A DNA stretch of 64,000 nt from Luzula sylvatica (taxonomy: Eukaryota > Streptophyta > Magnoliopsida > Poales > Juncaceae): contig OX326958.1 of assembly GCA_946800325.1 (NCBI GenBank), positions 12,038,001 to 12,102,000 of the forward strand. Direction: 5' to 3'. Shown in pieces: positions 26,810-37,457 of this stretch (the stretch's first letter is position 1; the number at the start of each line of letters is the position of its first letter). The position numbers and the translations under genes were made by a program. The notes under the pieces are model-generated. The model did not search any database. It was not told the DNA's origin and was given only the letters and a program-made list of their open reading frames with translations.

Positions 26810-27437
26810 ATTGGTATGTAGGAAAGTAGTTAGTTATTTAGTTAGTAGTTAGATAGTTAGTTAGTTTGCTAGTAGTAAATTAATTAGTTAGTTTGTGTTA
26901 GTTAGTTAGTGGGTATGTAGGAAGGTAGGTAGTTAGTTAGATAGTCAGTTAGATAGTTAGTTAGTTAATTAATTAGTTAGTTAGTTAATAGGTATGTTGG
27001 AAGGTAGTTAGTGCGTCAGTTAGTTAGTTAGTTAGTTATTTAGTTAGTTAGGTAGTGGGTATGTAGGAATGTAGTTAGTTTGTTAGTCATTTAGTTAGTG
27101 AGCTAGTAGTTAGTTAGTTAGTTCGTTAATTAGTTAGTTATTTAATCAGTTAGTTAGTTGGTTAGTGGGTATGTAGGTAGGTAGGTAGTTAGTTATTTAG
27201 TTAGCAGGTAGTTAGTTAGTTAGTAAGTTAGTTAGTTAGTTAGTTAGTTAGTTAATTTGTTTGTTAGTTAGTTAGTTAGTTAGTGGATATGTAGGAAGTT
27301 AGTTACTTTGTTAGTTAGATAATTATTAAGTTAGTGGGTATGTAGTTAGATGCTTAGTTAGTTAGTTAGTGGGTATGTAGGAAGATAGTTTGTTAGTTTG
27401 TTAGTTATTTAATAGGTAGGTAGTCAGTTAGTTAGTG

Positions 27438-27468
<31 letters not shown>

Positions 27469-28065
27469 AATTTAGTAGTTAGTTAGTTAGATAGTTAGTT
27501 AGTTAGTTAGTTAGGAAGATAGTTAGTTAGTTAGTTAGTTAGGTAGTTACTTAATAGGAATGTGGGAGGTAGGTAGTTTGTTATTTCGTTAGTAAGCTAA
27601 TAGTTAGTTAATTAGTTACTTAGTTAGTTAGTTAGTTATTTATTTAGTTGGTTAGTTAGTTAGTTAGTTAATAGGTATGTAGGAAGGTAGTTAGTTAGTC
27701 AGTTAGCTAGTTAGTTAGTTGGTATGTAGGAAGGTAGGTAGGTAGTTAGTTAGTGGGTATGTAGGAAAGTAGTTAGTTAGTTAGTTAATTAGTTAATTAG
27801 TTAATTAGTTATCTAGTAATTAGTTAGTTAGTTAATTAGTTAGTTATTTGGTTAGTTAGTTAGCTAGTAGTTAGTTTGTTAGTTAATTAGTTAGTTAGTT
27901 CATTAGTTAGTCAGTTAGTTAGTTAGTTAGTTAGTTAGTTTGTTAGTGGATATGAATGACGGTAGTTGTACAGTTAGTTAGTTAGTTAGTTAATAGGTAT
28001 GCAGGAATATGGTTAGTTAGTTAGTTTGTTTGTTAGTAAGTCAGTTAGTTAGTCTGTATTTAGGA

Positions 28066-28096
<31 letters not shown>

Positions 28097-28247
28097 AAGT
28101 TAGTTAGTTAGTTAGTTAATTGGTATGTAGGAAGGTAGGTAGTTAGTTAGTTAGTTAGTTAGTTATTTAGTTAGTTAGCTAGTAATTAGTTAGTTAGTTA
28201 GTTAGGTAGTGGGTATGTAGGAAATTTGTTAGTTAATTAGTTGGTTG

Positions 28248-28283
<36 letters not shown>

Positions 28284-28587
28284 ATAGGTATTTAGGGAGG
28301 TAGGTAGGTAGTTAGTCAGTCAGTCAGTTAGCTATTAGATAGTTAGTTAGGTAGTTAGTTTATTAATTAGTTAGTTAGTTAGATAGTTAGTTTGTTAGTT
28401 AGTGGGTATGTAGGAAGGTAGTTAGTTAGTTAGTTAGTTAATTAGTTAGTTACTTAATAGGTATGTAGGAAGGTAGTTGGTTGGTTAGTTAGTTATTTAG
28501 TTAGTTATCTAATAATTAGTTAGTTAATTAGTTAGTTAGTTTGTTAGTTTGTTAGTTTGCTTGTTTGTTAGTTAGTTAGTTATCTAG

Positions 28588-28627
<40 letters not shown>

Positions 28628-29054
28628 GGGTATGTAGGAAGGTAGTTTGTTAGTTAGTTACTTAGTTAATGGGTATGAAGGAAGGTAGTTCTTTAGTTAG
28701 TTAGTTATTTAGTTGGTCAGTTAGTGGGTATGTATGAAGTTAGTTATTTAGTTAGTTAGTTAGTCAATTAGTTAGTTAGTTAGTTAATTAGTTAGTTAGT
28801 TGGTATGTAGGAAGGTAGGTAGTTAGTTCATTCGTTAGTTAGTTAATAAGAATGCAGGAAGGTAGGTAGTTAGTTAGTTAGTTAGTTAATTAGTTAGTTA
28901 GTTTGGTAGTTACTTAGTTAGTGGGTATGTAGGAAGGTAGTTAGTTAGTTGTTAGGTATGTAGAAAGGTAAGGAGTTAGTTAGTTAGTTAGTTCGTTCGT
29001 TAGTTTGTTAGTGGGTATGTAGGAATGTAGGTAGGTAGTTAGTTATTTAGATAT

Positions 29055-29089
<35 letters not shown>

Positions 29090-29299
29090 ATTGGTATGTA
29101 GGAAAGTAGTTAGTTATTAAGTTAGGAGTTATATAGTTAGTTAGTTTGCTATTAGTAACTTAATTAGTTAGTTAGTTAGCTAGTTAGTGGGTATGTAGGA
29201 AGGTAGGTAGTTTGTTAGTTAGTTAGATAGTCATTTAGATAGTTAGTTAGTTAGTTAATTAGTTAGTTAGTTAATAGGTATGTAGGAAGGTTGTTAGTG

Positions 29300-29334
<35 letters not shown>

Positions 29335-29659
29335 GGGTATGTTGGAATGTAGTTTGTTAGTTTGTTAGTTAGTTACTTAATTACTTACTAAGTTAATAAG
29401 TATGTAGAAAGGTAGTTAGTTAGTTAGTTAGTTAGTTGGTTAGTTAGTGGGTATGTAGGAAGTTAGTTCGTTCGTTAGTTAGTTAGTTAGTTAGTTAGTG
29501 GGTATGTAGGAAGGTAGTTACTTAGTTAATTAGTTAGTTAGTTAGTTAGTTAGATGTTAAATATGTAGGAAGGTAGGGCGTTAGCTAGTTAGTTAGTCAG
29601 TGGTTATGTAGGAAGATAGTTAGTTATATAGTTAGTTAGGTAGTTAGTTAATAGGTATG

Positions 29660-29703
<44 letters not shown>

Positions 29704-30097
29704 CATTTGATAGTTAGTTAGCTAGACAGTTAGTTAATTAATTAGTTAGTTAGTTAGTTAGTTAGTGGGTATGTAGGAAGGTAGTCGGTTAGTTAGTTAG
29801 TTAGTTAGTTAGTTAAATAGTTAGTTAGTTACTTAATAGGTATGTAGGTAGATAACTAGCTAGCTTGTTAGTTAGTTACTTAGTTAAATAGTTAGGTAGG
29901 TAGGTGGCAAGTAGTTAGTTAGTTAGTTATTTAGTTAGTGCATAGGTACAAAGGTAGGTAATTAGTAAGTTATTATTTATGTAGGAAATTAGTTAGTTAG
30001 TTAGTTAGTTAGTTATTTAGTATGTTGGAACGTAGTTAATTAGTTATGTAGTTGTTTAGTTTGTTAGTTAGTTAATAAGTACGTAGGATTGCAGTTT

Positions 30098-30134
<37 letters not shown>

Positions 30135-30299
30135 GTAATTAGTTAGTGGGTATGTAGGAAGGTAGGTAGTAAGTTAGTTTGTTAGTTGTAAGGTATGTAG
30201 GAAGGTAGGGAGTAAGTCAGTTAGTGAGTTAGTTTGTTTGTCAGTTAGTTAGTGGGTATGTACGAATGTAGTTAGTTAGTTAGATGGTTAATTAGATAG
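23201..30299. repeat. Degenerate (TTAG)n array, block 3
   Basis: About 7.1 kb of TTAG units and spacers. Segments around 25.0-25.8 kb match 20.6-21.4 kb (offset about 4.4 kb). Segments around 27.06-28.03 kb match 21.35-22.2 kb plus 23.2-23.26 kb, giving an unfilled version of the 22209 solo-LTR site at about 27949-27965. No genes. Confidence 0.95.
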
Positions 30300-31203
30300 T
30301 GTTGGGTATTGGCATCACTGTCGGGTTCCGCGCATCGGATTGAAGAGCCCGGTCCGATCCGATCCCGAGGGCCACATCGACGACTTCACGATGCGAATCC
30401 TAATCTACATGCAACTACTAATATATAACTATTATATATGGGGTCGTACCACGTGAAATTGATCACGGAGAAGGGTTGACACGCACTGTAGTTGCTCTTC
30501 TCGCTCCGTTCTTCGGCAACACGTGCGTCCCAAGCCCGCACGATTCGACACCGTCGATGAAACTACGCCTTGTCATATACAACCGGAATCGTTCCGGTTA
30601 AGCTCCAACCTTGCTCGTTCTTGCTCTCCTTGGATCACTATGAAAGATCTTAAGTGAGCTCTCTTTACCCGTATCCACCTCGAGTTCTTGTGTTCCGGCT
30701 ACACGTGAATCCCCTAATGTACTCCCGCGTAAACTTGCTTGAATCTGAATTTTGAGAACTTTTCTCAAAATTCTCTGTTTTCTCTAATCCCTTTTTCTTG
30801 AGGAAGAAGAAGAAGAAGAATCACTCAAATCTCTATCTCTCCCTCTTCTCCATATCTGAGGATTAATACCATTAATCTCATATCATACCATTAATTACAG
30901 GATAATTAATTGGAGATAAAAACTGCCAACACAGAATTCGGAACATAGTCCGTTCGAACGCACCTTACGGTTCGTTCGAACGAAGTTGCCACTGTTACTG
31001 TGTTCTAATTCTACATAGATGGGTTCGAACTGAATAAACCATTCAATCGAACGTACCATAGTGCGTTCGAACAAACAGTCGTTGTCCGTTCGAATGAACC
31101 ATCTCATGGTTCCTTAGTTTACACAATCTCATTGTGAACTCAACCATTTCATCATCCTTATTTGTACGCTCTTCTAGTTCGATCCAAAACTGTATTTCCT
31201 TCA
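30300..31203 (-). mobile_element. Family-A-related copia solo LTR, 904 bp, reverse orientation
   Basis: On the minus strand it begins TGAAGGAAATACAGTTTTGG and ends ACCCAACA, matching family A, with a perfect TSD, GATAG (30295-30299 and 31204-31208). Its U3 part carries CGTTCGAACG palindromes (30951-30960 and 30973-30982, plus variants near 31066 and 31088). These are absent as such from the other two family-A LTRs but abundant in the copia element at 39362-47550. The 70-codon minus-strand ORF (30895-31107) comes from this repeat and is not a gene. Confidence 0.88.
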
Positions 31204-31548
31204 GATAGTTAGTTAATTAGTTAGTTAGTTAGTCAGTTAGTTAGTTAGCTTGTAGTTAGCTAGTTCGTTCGTTAGTTAGTTAGTTAATTAGTTAGTGAGT
31301 CAGTTAATTAGTTAGTGACTGAGTTAGTTAGTGGGTATGTATGAAGGTGGTTAGTTAATTAGTTAGTTAGTTAGTTAATTAATTAGTTAAATAGTTAGTT
31401 AAAAAGTATGTAAGAAGGTAGTTAGTTAGTTAGCTAGTTAGTTAGTTAGTAAGTTAATTAGTTAGTTAGTTAGCTAGTAGTTAGTTTGTCAGTTAGTTAG
31501 TTAGTTAATTAGTTAGTTATTTATTTAGTCTGTTCGTTAGTTTGCCAG

Positions 31549-31579
<31 letters not shown>

Positions 31580-31640
31580 ATGGTTAGTGGGTATGTAGGT
31601 AGGTAGGTAGTTAGTAGTTAGCTAGTAGTTAGTTAGTTGA
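31204..31640. repeat. Degenerate (TTAG)n array, block 4
   Basis: Short remaining piece of array between the solo LTR and the LARD-like element. It ends with the GTTGA target site of the LARD. Confidence 0.95.
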
Positions 31641-32906
31641 TGATTCACGGTTTTTCGTGTACGCAAATTAATGCGCCAATCGTTGAGTCCGAAAACCGAA
31701 AATCAAAGAAGTAAAGTTTAACAAAATTGTGGATAACTCAAAAGTGTATAGAGCAAGTATAATAGGATCGTCCACAGGGAGCAAGTATCGAAATTGCGAA
31801 TCAAACACGCAAAAGAATAAGCTCGAAAAAAGCTTTGTACAGTAAAAGAATAATTGAAGGGGGTTTGTGTGCAAGAAAGTAAACACTAGCAAGATTAAGA
31901 GAATTTAAACGGAAAATTGCCAAGAAACAAGCTTTAAACCAATTCAATCCACATTTATTAATCCACGCAAAGATTTATTAAAAGAAACTACCGAATTCAA
32001 ACACAAAGATAGAAACAACCTATTCAAGACTCGAAACGCTCGATATCTTGATTCCGAAGTTTCCCCGGCGAAGTGCAAGAAACGCTCCCGTCAAATCGCC
32101 TCTTCCTCTTGTGCTAGATCCTCTCGAATTGCAAGAAACACTCTTCAATAATCGATTGATCGGTCTCGTGTCGAAATTGGATCACCAACGCTGCTACTCC
32201 AAGATCTTCACAAGGTGGAGCTCGAGTCGGAAACGCTCCGAACCTCAAGTTCCGATCTTTAGCTTCGATAGAATCTTGTTTGTGCCTTGGTGGAGTTTGT
32301 GGTGGAGAGAAGGAGGAGAAAGGCTTGCCCCCAAGGCAAACAGAGGAGGGGGAAGAGAACATCCTTTGCCCTTGGCCTTAGGGTCTTATTTATAGGCTTG
32401 ATGCTCCTCTTAATTGGCAAGGGTAATTATGGAAGTTTTAGGGGAGCAACAAATTCACCAAAGAAGGCAACCAATAAATCATTGAGAGGGCAACAAATCA
32501 TTCCTTAAGAAGGAAACGATTCAATTCTAAAGGAGGCAACAAATCAGCTTGTTGGGGCTGCGTATGGGCTGAGAGCTGGACTGTGGGCTGTAGATTTCGC
32601 CACTGTGGCCAGTGCAGGGGCTGGCAGATTTTCTTCTTTTGTTTTTGCCTTTCCCGCCTCGATCCTTCACCGAATGTATCGGTATGATACATCGTTTTGA
32701 CTGTCTTTGGCGTTCCGGAGGCAATGGTGCTGTCCAAACTTCCAAATTATCCCTTGAATTCCTGAAATTGGGCAAAGAACACATTAGTGTAGAATTATTC
32801 TTGATGTTTCAAATATATGTTATAATAGCCAAGATTAAGACTTCACAAGGGCTAAATTCCCTAGATTTGACTCTAAAAACATGCTCTGATTGCCTCACAT
32901 CAAATA
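31641..32906 (-). repeat. LARD 3' LTR (left on the + strand), 1266 bp
   Basis: Near-identical to 35366-36637 but 6 bases shorter at its inner end: the terminal TGATGT next to the polypurine tract is missing. A minus-strand TATA box, CCTATAAATAAG, lies at about 32387-32398. ORFs of up to 115 codons here have exact counterparts in the other LTR and are not genes. Confidence 0.9.
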
Positions 32907-32917
32907 CCCCCACACTT
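32907..32917 (-). promoter_or_regulatory. LARD polypurine tract
   Basis: Minus strand AAGTGTGGGGG directly before the 3' LTR; the expected primer for plus-strand DNA synthesis. Similar motifs recur at about 34078-34105 and 34853-34867 inside the element. Confidence 0.7.
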
Positions 32918-34238
32918 AACCCTTGATCGTCCTCGATCAATTGGAGAATTATCGTTTATTAATCAAAATTAAGGAGTGATTGCACAAGATTATATTTGTT
33001 TTTGTATTCACCGTATCCAAACGCATTTCATGAACCTATTGAATTGCTCCCGTTCATCTAGTTGCTAGTATTCAAGTATTGGTCAAATCATTAATTCTTA
33101 ATTCAATAAAATCGCAATTTTCAATAGAGTTTAATTTGAGCAACCAATTTCAACCGGAAAAGGTGATTAAACACCACCATTCGAATCTTTTCTCACCGCA
33201 ATTTTCAAAATAATCCCATTTTCAAAGTCTTTTAGTCAACCAATTTTTCCATCTTGCTCGAATGAATTTAAATGTAAGTTCTACCCTTTTAACCCGTTTG
33301 GTACAATGGTACAAGGTTCCTACCCGTTTTTGATCAATTTCCCCACCCACTCCTTATTTTCTTTGGAGTCTTTAACACGAGCGTCTTGCCGCTACGGCGC
33401 GACAAGATTACATCTCGGTATTTTCTTTTTCTTTTTTTCTTTTTTCTTTTTTTTTTCGGATCGCACTTGTGGAAGGAAGTGTCGCGGCACCGAAGTGCAA
33501 CTATTTCACTAACCCGCCTTTTTTCAAGATCCAAGAAGAAAGTGGGTACTATTTGACTTACTAACGGGTCCCCACAAACGGTTATTTCTTTAAATGCAAG
33601 TGGTCAATTTTAACTTCGAGCAAAACTCATTCAATTGGTAGACTTAAAACTTTTAAACGGGTTCTATTTGAAATGCGGGTTCAATTTTCGAAAATGGTGT
33701 GTCACATAATCCATGGATCCATTAATTGTCTAAAACTCGTGATAATTGCGAAATCATTTGTATGGGTTGGAATCCCAAAAGAATCCTTCAAATTTTGACC
33801 AAAAATCCCTCAAAACACCTTGCAACTTTCAACTTGAGAGCAAAAATTGTTTTTGAAATGGAATTTTGTTTGAAAACGATGATTTATTTCGATGATGTGG
33901 AGAAAAATCTTTTTGTGCATTCACGTCCTCATTTGTAAACTTTTACTTGCTCAGGGGTTAAGGAAAATATCACTTTTGTTATTGATTGCAATGAAAAGAA
34001 ATACGAAAGATTTAAAAAAAATTCCCAGATTTTAAGTTTTAATTGGTCTCAAAGATAGGTTCAAAGGTTGTGTTAACCCCCCCCCCCCACAACACACACT
34101 TAAGATTTTTCTTGTCCTCTAGTTGTGAAATGTGAAAATATAAAACTAGGGTAATAGAAAGAAACAACCTTTGATGCGTGGGCATGCCTCCCTCGCTAGC
34201 GCTCTCGTTTATTGGTCTTGAGCTCGACCATGCCGGTG
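32918..34238 (-). other. LARD internal region without coding capacity
   Basis: About 1.3 kb between the ORF and the 3' LTR. It holds a homopyrimidine run (about 33419-33458), a C13 run (about 34078-34090) and scattered short ORFs without recognisable domains. No pol remnants seen. Confidence 0.6.
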
Positions 34239-35222
34239 TTACCCTCCTTGAAAGTGGAATGAGGAGCTCACTTGGATTGCTCTTCTTCGACCGCCTCGAA
34301 TCCTTCCTTTCGAGATGTTTGAGATTGGCACATTCGAAGCTTTTGTCAAAAATTTCTCCAAGGGCATCCTCCTCTCGCTTCGAATCGATTTGTGTATAGG
34401 CCTTTGACGAAGCGGAGTGGCGAGCGGCGTGAGTGTCTCGATTATATTTGAACTTCTAGATATATCTACACAAGGAGAACTTCTTTCAATAGAAGCATCA
34501 TAGTTCTTATTTGAATTTAATTTGATGATGCATGGAAAGAATTCACCTTGGAGAGTTGGAGATTTAGCTTCTTGCTCGGTTTCGTCGATTCGAGTAAGTT
34601 GGACCACCATTTGGAGAGTTGAGTCTACCGACTCCTTTTCTTCTTCTTCCAAGACCGTCTCGGTGCTTTCTTCGAATCCTCCCATACTTGAACTCTCGAA
34701 TTTTAATTTGTATTCATCCGTGTAGTCATCGTAAATCGGGTCTCTGATTAGCTCGAATCCTTTGGCTTTTGGGAATTCGTGTTCGCGTGGGGGAGGTTCG
34801 TCTATTGGAATGAGAGAAATAGTGGACCTTAGCTCGATGCCTTCTTCTAATCCCCCCACACTTGAACTCATGCCACTTTCAATCTCTACGATCTCTTCTT
34901 TGGAATATTTTTGGCTAAAATCTTGTATCATTGCCATCATTTCCTCCATCATTCTTTTCAATTCTTGGTATTGATCGTCGTTTTGGAATTGAAAGGGTGA
35001 ATTTTGGTTTTCGATTTCGAGTTGAGATTCGTCTATGGGGTTTGGTGGAATCGTTGAGAGCAATTCATCTTCTTCTTCTCTCAAATCTTGCTCTCCTAGC
35101 TCCAAACGATTAATTTCTCTCTCTATGAACTCTTGGTTCGACATGGACTCGGAATATCCCATTTCGATCTTCGCTAGTCTCATCAATTCCCGAAGCGATA
35201 AGGATCTCTCTTGATTGTCCAT
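34239..35222 (-). CDS. LARD-encoded acidic protein, 327 aa, function unknown
   Basis: The only long ORF of the element, on its sense strand, starting 123 bases downstream of the PBS, which is where gag would lie. The first two thirds are rich in Glu and Asp with predicted helix (QELKRMMEEMMAMIQDF around residue 85). Two related acidic blocks, SSSVGGLEEG (about 119) and SSSMGGFEES (about 178), suggest internal duplication. The C-terminal 50 residues are basic (RIRGGRRRA near residue 310). There is no CCHC zinc knuckle, protease or other recognised motif. Acidic ORFs of this kind occur in plant LARD elements, but no function can be given. It is intact, so it may be translated. Confidence 0.6.
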   Translation of the reverse strand: MDNQERSLSLRELMRLAKIEMGYSESMSNQEFIEREINRLELGEQDLREEEDELLSTIPPNPIDESQLEIENQNSPFQFQNDDQYQELKRMMEEMMAMIQDFSQKYSKEEIVEIESGMSSSVGGLEEGIELRSTISLIPIDEPPPREHEFPKAKGFELIRDPIYDDYTDEYKLKFESSSMGGFEESTETVLEEEEKESVDSTLQMVVQLTRIDETEQEAKSPTLQGEFFPCIIKLNSNKNYDASIERSSPCVDISRSSNIIETLTPLATPLRQRPIHKSIRSERRMPLEKFLTKASNVPISNISKGRIRGGRRRAIQVSSSFHFQGG

Positions 35223-35344
35223 CTTGTACCTTGCAAAAGAAAAAATCTCACAATGGGTGAAATATGAAGTTCAAATATATAAAATTCAATTCGAATAACA
35301 CTCAAGATTGCGAGTATGATTTATAATTTCGATTTAAAAACTGT

Positions 35345-35362
35345 TCCCCGGCAGCGGCGCCA
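35345..35362 (-). promoter_or_regulatory. LARD primer-binding site
   Basis: Minus strand TGGCGCCGCTGCCGGGGA, three bases after the 5' LTR. It is close to the complement of the 3' end of plant tRNA-Asp (general knowledge, not checked here). It fixes the orientation of the element. Confidence 0.75.
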
Positions 35363-35365
35363 TTT

Positions 35366-36637
35366 TGATTCACGGTTTTTCGTGTACGCAAATTAATGCG
35401 CCAATCGTTGAGTCCGAAAACCGAAAATCAAAGAAGTAAAGTTTAACAAAATTGTGGATAACTCAAAAGTGTATAGAGCAAGTATAATAGGATCGTCCAC
35501 AGGGAGCCAGTATCGAAATTACGAATCAAACACGCAAAAGAATAAGCTCGAAAAAAGCTTTGTACAGTAAAAGAATAATTGAAGGGGGTTTGTGTGCAAG
35601 AAAGTAAACACTAGCAAGATTAAGAGAATTTAAACGGAAAATTGCCAAGAAACAAGCTTTAAACCAATTCAATCCACATTTATTAATCCACGCAAAGATT
35701 TATTAAAAGAAACTACCGAATTCAAACACAAAGATAGAAACAACCTATTCAAGACTCAAAACGCTCGATATCTTGATTCCGAAGTTTCCCCGGCGAAGTG
35801 CAAGAAACGCTCCCGTCAAATCGCCTCTTCCTCTTGTGCTAGATCCTCTCGAATTGCAAGAAACGCTCTTCAATAATCGATTGATCGGTCTCGTGTCGAA
35901 ATTGGATCACAAACGCTGCTACTCCAAGATCTTCACAAGGTGGAGCTCGAGTCGGAAACGCTCCGAACCTCAAGTTCCGATCTTTAGCTTCGATAGAATC
36001 TTGTTTGTGCCTTGGTGGAGTTTGTGGTGGAGAGAAGGAGGAGAAAGGCTTGCCCCCAAGGCAAACAGAGGAGGGGGAAGAGAACATCCTTTGCCCTTGG
36101 CCTTAGGGTCTTATTTATAGGCTTGATGCTCCTCTTAATTGGCAAGGGTAATTATGGAAGTTTTAGGGGAGCAACAAATTCACCAAAGAAGGCAACCAAT
36201 AAATCATTGAGAGGGCAACAAATCATTCCTTAAGAAGGAAATGATTCAATTCTAAAGGAGGCAACAAATCAGCTTGTTGGGGCTGCGTATGGGCTGAGAG
36301 CTGGACTGTGGGCTGTAGATTTCGCCACTGTGGCCAGTGCAGGATCTGGCAGATTTTCTTCTTTTGTTTTTGCCTTTCCCGCCTCGATCCTTCACCGAAT
36401 GTATCGGTATGATACATCATTTTGACTATCTTCGGCGTTCCGGAGGCAATGGTGCTGTCCAAACTTCCAAATTATCCCTTGAATTCCTGAAATTGGGCAA
36501 AGAGCACATTAGTGTAGAATTATTCTTGATGTTTCAAATATATGTTATAATAGCCAAGATTAAGACTTCACAAGGGCTAAATTCCCTAGATTTGACTCTA
36601 AAAACGTGCTCTAATTGCCTCACATCAAATAACATCA
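35366..36637 (-). repeat. LARD 5' LTR (right on the + strand), 1272 bp
   Basis: Outer end on the minus strand is TGATGTTATTTGATGTG and inner end CGTGAATCA. TATA box on the minus strand at about 36111-36122, followed by a GA-rich leader. Flanked by GTTGA on the outside. Confidence 0.9.
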
Positions 36638-36837
36638 GTTGATTAGTTAATTAATTGGTTAGTTCGTTTGTTAGTTAGTTAGTTAGTTAGTTAGTGAGTA
36701 TGTACGAAGGTAGTTAGTTGTATAGTTAGTTACTTAGTTAATAGGAATGTAGGAAGGTGGTTAGTTAGTTAGTGCGTATGTAGGAAGTTAGTTGGTTAGT
36801 TAGTTAGTTAGTTAGTTAGTTAATAGTTAAGGAAGGT
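36638..36837. repeat. Degenerate (TTAG)n array, block 5
   Basis: 200 bp of array between the LARD and the LINE, ending in the 14 bp LINE target site TAGTTAAGGAAGGT (36824-36837). Confidence 0.95.
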
Positions 36838-36838
36838 T

Positions 36839-37366
36839 GGACCCAATATCTCAAATAACCCGATAAGTGTAGGGGATCCAGATAACCGTGATGACGAAAT
36901 TATGTTAATTAAGAATAAAAATTCTTCTCTTTCTAATTATTTATCTCCACCGCAACATAAGGGTACACACTCTCCACCTCTTCTTCTTGCCTCGGGACAC
37001 CCTCTCATCCCTAAGAAGCCTAACGATAAAACTCCAAAAGGAAAATGCAAAACTAAACGCATTACCAAATGTAAGAAAAAAATTCTAAGAGATGAAATAT
37101 TAACAGAATTGCAAAGTGAAAAAAATGCACAAACCCCTCTTTCAACAAACATAATTGAGGAAATACGAGATATGTTGGGTCTTCCACGAAACCAACAAAA
37201 CGAAAATTCATCCTCATACACTCTTTTAGAAAATAACAACTTTAATTCTCTCGCTATTATTCAACAAGTAAACTCTCTCACTGATTCATCTCTCTTTTTG
37301 CAAGGCCGCACTAATAAGGAGCATTGGGAGCATGAAGATGAGGATGGCCCTTCTAGGGTGCCTTGA
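36839..37366 (+). pseudogene. LINE ORF1, C-terminal fragment
   Basis: The frame is open from the insertion boundary through an internal ATG at 36902 to the stop at 37364-37366, so this is the tail of ORF1 cut by 5' truncation. The visible part is low-complexity, rich in Lys, Asn and Ser (KGKCKTKRITKCKKK near 37040-37085). The RNA-binding and CCHC parts expected upstream in plant L1 ORF1 are missing. Identity rests on its position before ORF2. Confidence 0.65.
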
Positions 37367-37457
37367 GGCTCAAACGCCACACTCAACTTCTCTTTCTCGC
37401 TTCTCTTTTTATCCTTCTCTATATCTTTATCTTTATCTTTCATCAATTTTCCATTGA

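Larger units (their letters stand above)
31641..36637 (-). mobile_element. LARD-like LTR retrotransposon, non-autonomous, about 5.0 kb
   Basis: Two direct LTRs (31641-32906 and 35366-36637) flank about 2.46 kb of internal DNA, and a TSD GTTGA sits on both sides (31636-31640 and 36638-36642). Orientation is minus: the primer-binding site lies just inside the right LTR, the polypurine tract just inside the left LTR, and TATA boxes and the only long ORF are on the minus strand. There is no protease, integrase or reverse transcriptase, so it must depend on another element. The PBS type (TGGCGCCGCTGCCGGGGA) is typical of plant Ty3/gypsy elements and their LARD relatives. About 14 substitutions between the LTRs by eye (about 1%). 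Confidence 0.88.

Noticed and set aside
5655..30299. Regularly spaced GGGTATGTAGGAAGGTAG spacers as a CRISPR-like array
   Set aside because: Spacing is irregular, the sequence between is itself TTAG repeat, and the genome is a plant.
32048..32395. 115-codon ORF present twice (also 35773-36120) as a duplicated gene
   Set aside because: Both are in the two LTRs of one LARD element, on the strand opposite to its transcription; duplication is due to the LTR structure.
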